NCBI GenBank assembly: GCA_033722675.1
Contig: JAWVYO010000064.1
Location: 1-13,524 of the forward strand
Direction of reading: 5' to 3'
DNA: 13,524 nt
DNA from: DATHYU01 sp033722675
GTDB lineage: Bacteria > Actinomycetota > Acidimicrobiia > Spongiisociales > UBA11373
In this document: piece by piece, positions 12,368-13,524 of the stretch
How positions within the stretch are numbered: position 1 is the stretch's first letter
Layout: every line of letters starts with the position of its first letter
The notes under the pieces: model-generated
The model's database searches: none
What the model was told of the DNA's origin: nothing
What the model saw: only the letters and a program-made list of their open reading frames with translations
Made by a program: the position numbers and the translations under genes

Positions 12368-12874
12368 GTGGCAGGCGACGTCGTCGATCTCATCCTGGCC
12401 GACCACCGACGTTTCGAGGACCTCCTCCACGAGCTCCGCAACGTCGAGGCCGACCGGACCGCCGTCATGACCGAGCTCGCCGACCTGCTCGTCGCCCACG
12501 CCGAGGCCGAGGAGCGCTGGGTCTACCCGGTGCTGCGGTACCGCGACGCCATCGACCGCGAGGAGGCGAAGCACGGGAAGCACGAGCACGCCGAGGGCCA
12601 CGAGGCCCTGCTCGCCCTGCTCGAGGTCGGCGATCCCGACGCCGAGGGGTTCGACGACGCCGTCGAGGACCTGACGAAGGAGCTCGCCCACCACCTCGAC
12701 GAGGAAGAGCGCGACGTCCTCAACCCGGCGCGCACCGACGTCGACGAGGAGGTCCGCCAGGACCTGGGCGTCGAGTTCATGGAGGAGCGTCAGCGCCTCC
12801 TCGATTCCCACGCCGGCTCGATCGACAACGTCCGCCGCCTCGTCCGCGAGGCGCGTGAGGACGACCTGATCTGA
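12368..12874 (+). CDS. Hemerythrin (HHE) domain protein
   Basis: A 168-residue soluble protein with a hemerythrin-like four-helix bundle, expected to hold a di-iron site that senses or binds oxygen, NO or other oxidants. Candidate ligands, numbered from the GTG, are His13 in ADHRRFEDLL, His44 and Glu48 in AHAEAEERWVYP, a His-rich turn HGKHEHAEGH (69-78), and His108/His109 with Glu112 in AHHLDEEERDVL. This order and spacing fit the HHE pattern. The last 40 or so residues form an extra charged helix. The start is taken as GTG 12368 because AAGGAG sits 6 nt before it; the in-frame ATG at 12353 would add five residues and include that Shine-Dalgarno in the coding part. A strong hairpin terminator follows 17 bp after the stop. 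Confidence 0.88.
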   Translation: MAGDVVDLILADHRRFEDLLHELRNVEADRTAVMTELADLLVAHAEAEERWVYPVLRYRDAIDREEAKHGKHEHAEGHEALLALLEVGDPDAEGFDDAVEDLTKELAHHLDEEERDVLNPARTDVDEEVRQDLGVEFMEERQRLLDSHAGSIDNVRRLVREAREDDLI

Positions 12875-12891
12875 CCCCTGGGTCCGCACGC

Positions 12892-12923
12892 GCAGATCCC
12901 GGCCTGGGGAGGCCGGGATCTGC
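12892..12923. terminator. Bidirectional hairpin terminator
   Basis: A perfect 14-bp inverted repeat (12892-12905 with 12910-12923) closes a GGGG tetraloop. It lies in the 71-bp gap between the convergent hemerythrin gene and the right-edge gene and is centrally placed for both. It lacks a long U-tract, as is usual for actinobacterial hairpin terminators. Confidence 0.8.
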
Positions 12924-12945
12924 TGTCGTCGGGTCGAGTTGCCGC

Positions 12946-13524
12946 TCAGTCGGTGACGACCACCGACATCGCCGCCGCCAGCGGCGGTCCGTTGAACGTC
13001 TTCGGCGTCAACACGAGACGGAAGGTGTAGGTCGTCTCGACGGTCGCGTCGTAGTCGTCGTTACCGAAATCGGGATTGAACGAACCCTGATAGAGCACGG
13101 CATCACCGAGGAGGCCGCCGAACGTCAGGTCGGCGGGATCGAACCCGAACAAAGAGTCGAAGGCGTCGGTCTCCAGCGTCAGATTGTAGTCGGCCAACGT
13201 CGTGCCCTTGGCCACGCCATGGGCGTCGCGCAGATCCACGTGCCAGTCGTAGTTCCAGGTTCCCCGCGTTCCACTGCTGAACCCGGCATCGGCGAAGTAC
13301 ACACCGCTCCGATTGCCCTTGCCGGCAAAGGCCTCGAGCGTGCCCAGGAACCGCTCCTGGGCGCGGATCCCGATCTGAATCCCGTACCGCTCGGCGATGA
13401 CGAACTCGCCGTTGACCTGCCCGCTTCCACCGATCGGATACAGGCCGGGTCCGCTCGGAGAACCACTCTCCCACGTGGACGCGTCGACACCGATCTGGAC
13501 GTTGCCCGGTCCGCTCGCCTTGTG
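12946..13524 (-). CDS. C-terminal part of probable secreted protein, unrecognised
   Basis: The frame is open from the right edge to a stop at 12946, giving 192 residues and no N-terminus. The sequence is rich in Gly, Asn, Asp, Thr and Tyr with alternating beta-type patterns (VQIGVDASTWESG, GVYFADAGFSSG, WNYDWHVDLRDAHGVAKG, TLADYNLTLETD, VETTYTFRLVLTP). This resembles extracellular beta-sandwich proteins seen in environmental bacteria, such as the ectodomains of PEP-CTERM-type proteins, but it ends MSVVVTD with no sorting signal or membrane anchor. No Cys is seen. Codons such as AAT, ATT, TTT, TTG, TCT and TAT are more frequent than in the neighbours, which may indicate transfer or a different expression class. 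A GTG at 13302 could serve as a start only if the upstream part were non-coding, and the upstream part looks equally coding. Function unknown. Confidence 0.65.
   Translation of the reverse strand, partial: HKASGPGNVQIGVDASTWESGSPSGPGLYPIGGSGQVNGEFVIAERYGIQIGIRAQERFLGTLEAFAGKGNRSGVYFADAGFSSGTRGTWNYDWHVDLRDAHGVAKGTTLADYNLTLETDAFDSLFGFDPADLTFGGLLGDAVLYQGSFNPDFGNDDYDATVETTYTFRLVLTPKTFNGPPLAAAMSVVVTD

Overview
The window is a very GC-rich, densely packed bacterial chromosome segment. It fits an actinobacterium, and by inference an Acidimicrobiia-like lineage. Supporting signs are a DUF3039 protein, an Rv1086-like cis-prenyltransferase, Thr-rich lipoprotein linkers, frequent GTG starts, gene junctions of only a few bases, and several genes that begin 6 to 8 nt after a TANNNT box, as leaderless mRNAs do. 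No rRNA, tRNA, CRISPR array, insertion sequence or phage gene was seen. No stretch longer than about 120 bases lacks a gene.

Layout. Positions 1-5400 form a minus-strand block. In transcription order it holds a GT4 glycosyltransferase, a small DUF6176-like protein, a lipoprotein with two metallopeptidase-like domains, an AtuA/DUF1446 protein and a cis-prenyl transferase cut by the left edge. The last four are spaced like one operon. Positions 5484-7717 hold a translationally coupled plus-strand pair: an SDR/DUF2867 protein and a DUF1295 membrane reductase-like protein. The pair converges on a minus-strand MFS transporter plus GNAT acetyltransferase unit (9360 to 7714), and the two units share a CTAG that supplies both stop codons.

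Positions 9394-10442 (plus) hold the most interesting locus. It is an AhpD-like (carboxymuconolactone decarboxylase superfamily) peroxidase-related gene with an in-frame TGA exactly where the second Cys of the CxxC redox motif belongs. Conserved coding sequence continues for another 104 codons to a TGA that overlaps the next start. A bacterial SECIS-like hairpin begins about 9 nt after the internal TGA. The simplest reading is an AhpD-like selenoprotein (CHYU) that routine annotation would split or truncate. Its coupled neighbour is a two-helix membrane protein with a PH-like domain.

The right part holds a DUF3039 protein (minus), a hemolysin III/TrhA membrane protein (plus), a 50-residue membrane protein that is easy to miss (minus), a LON-substrate-binding-domain protein (plus), a hemerythrin-domain protein (plus), a strong hairpin terminator, and the C-terminal part of a probably secreted protein (minus) that runs off the right edge and has a different codon composition. 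The genes do not form one obvious pathway. The themes are envelope and isoprenoid or lipid functions on the left, and redox, stress and membrane functions on the right.
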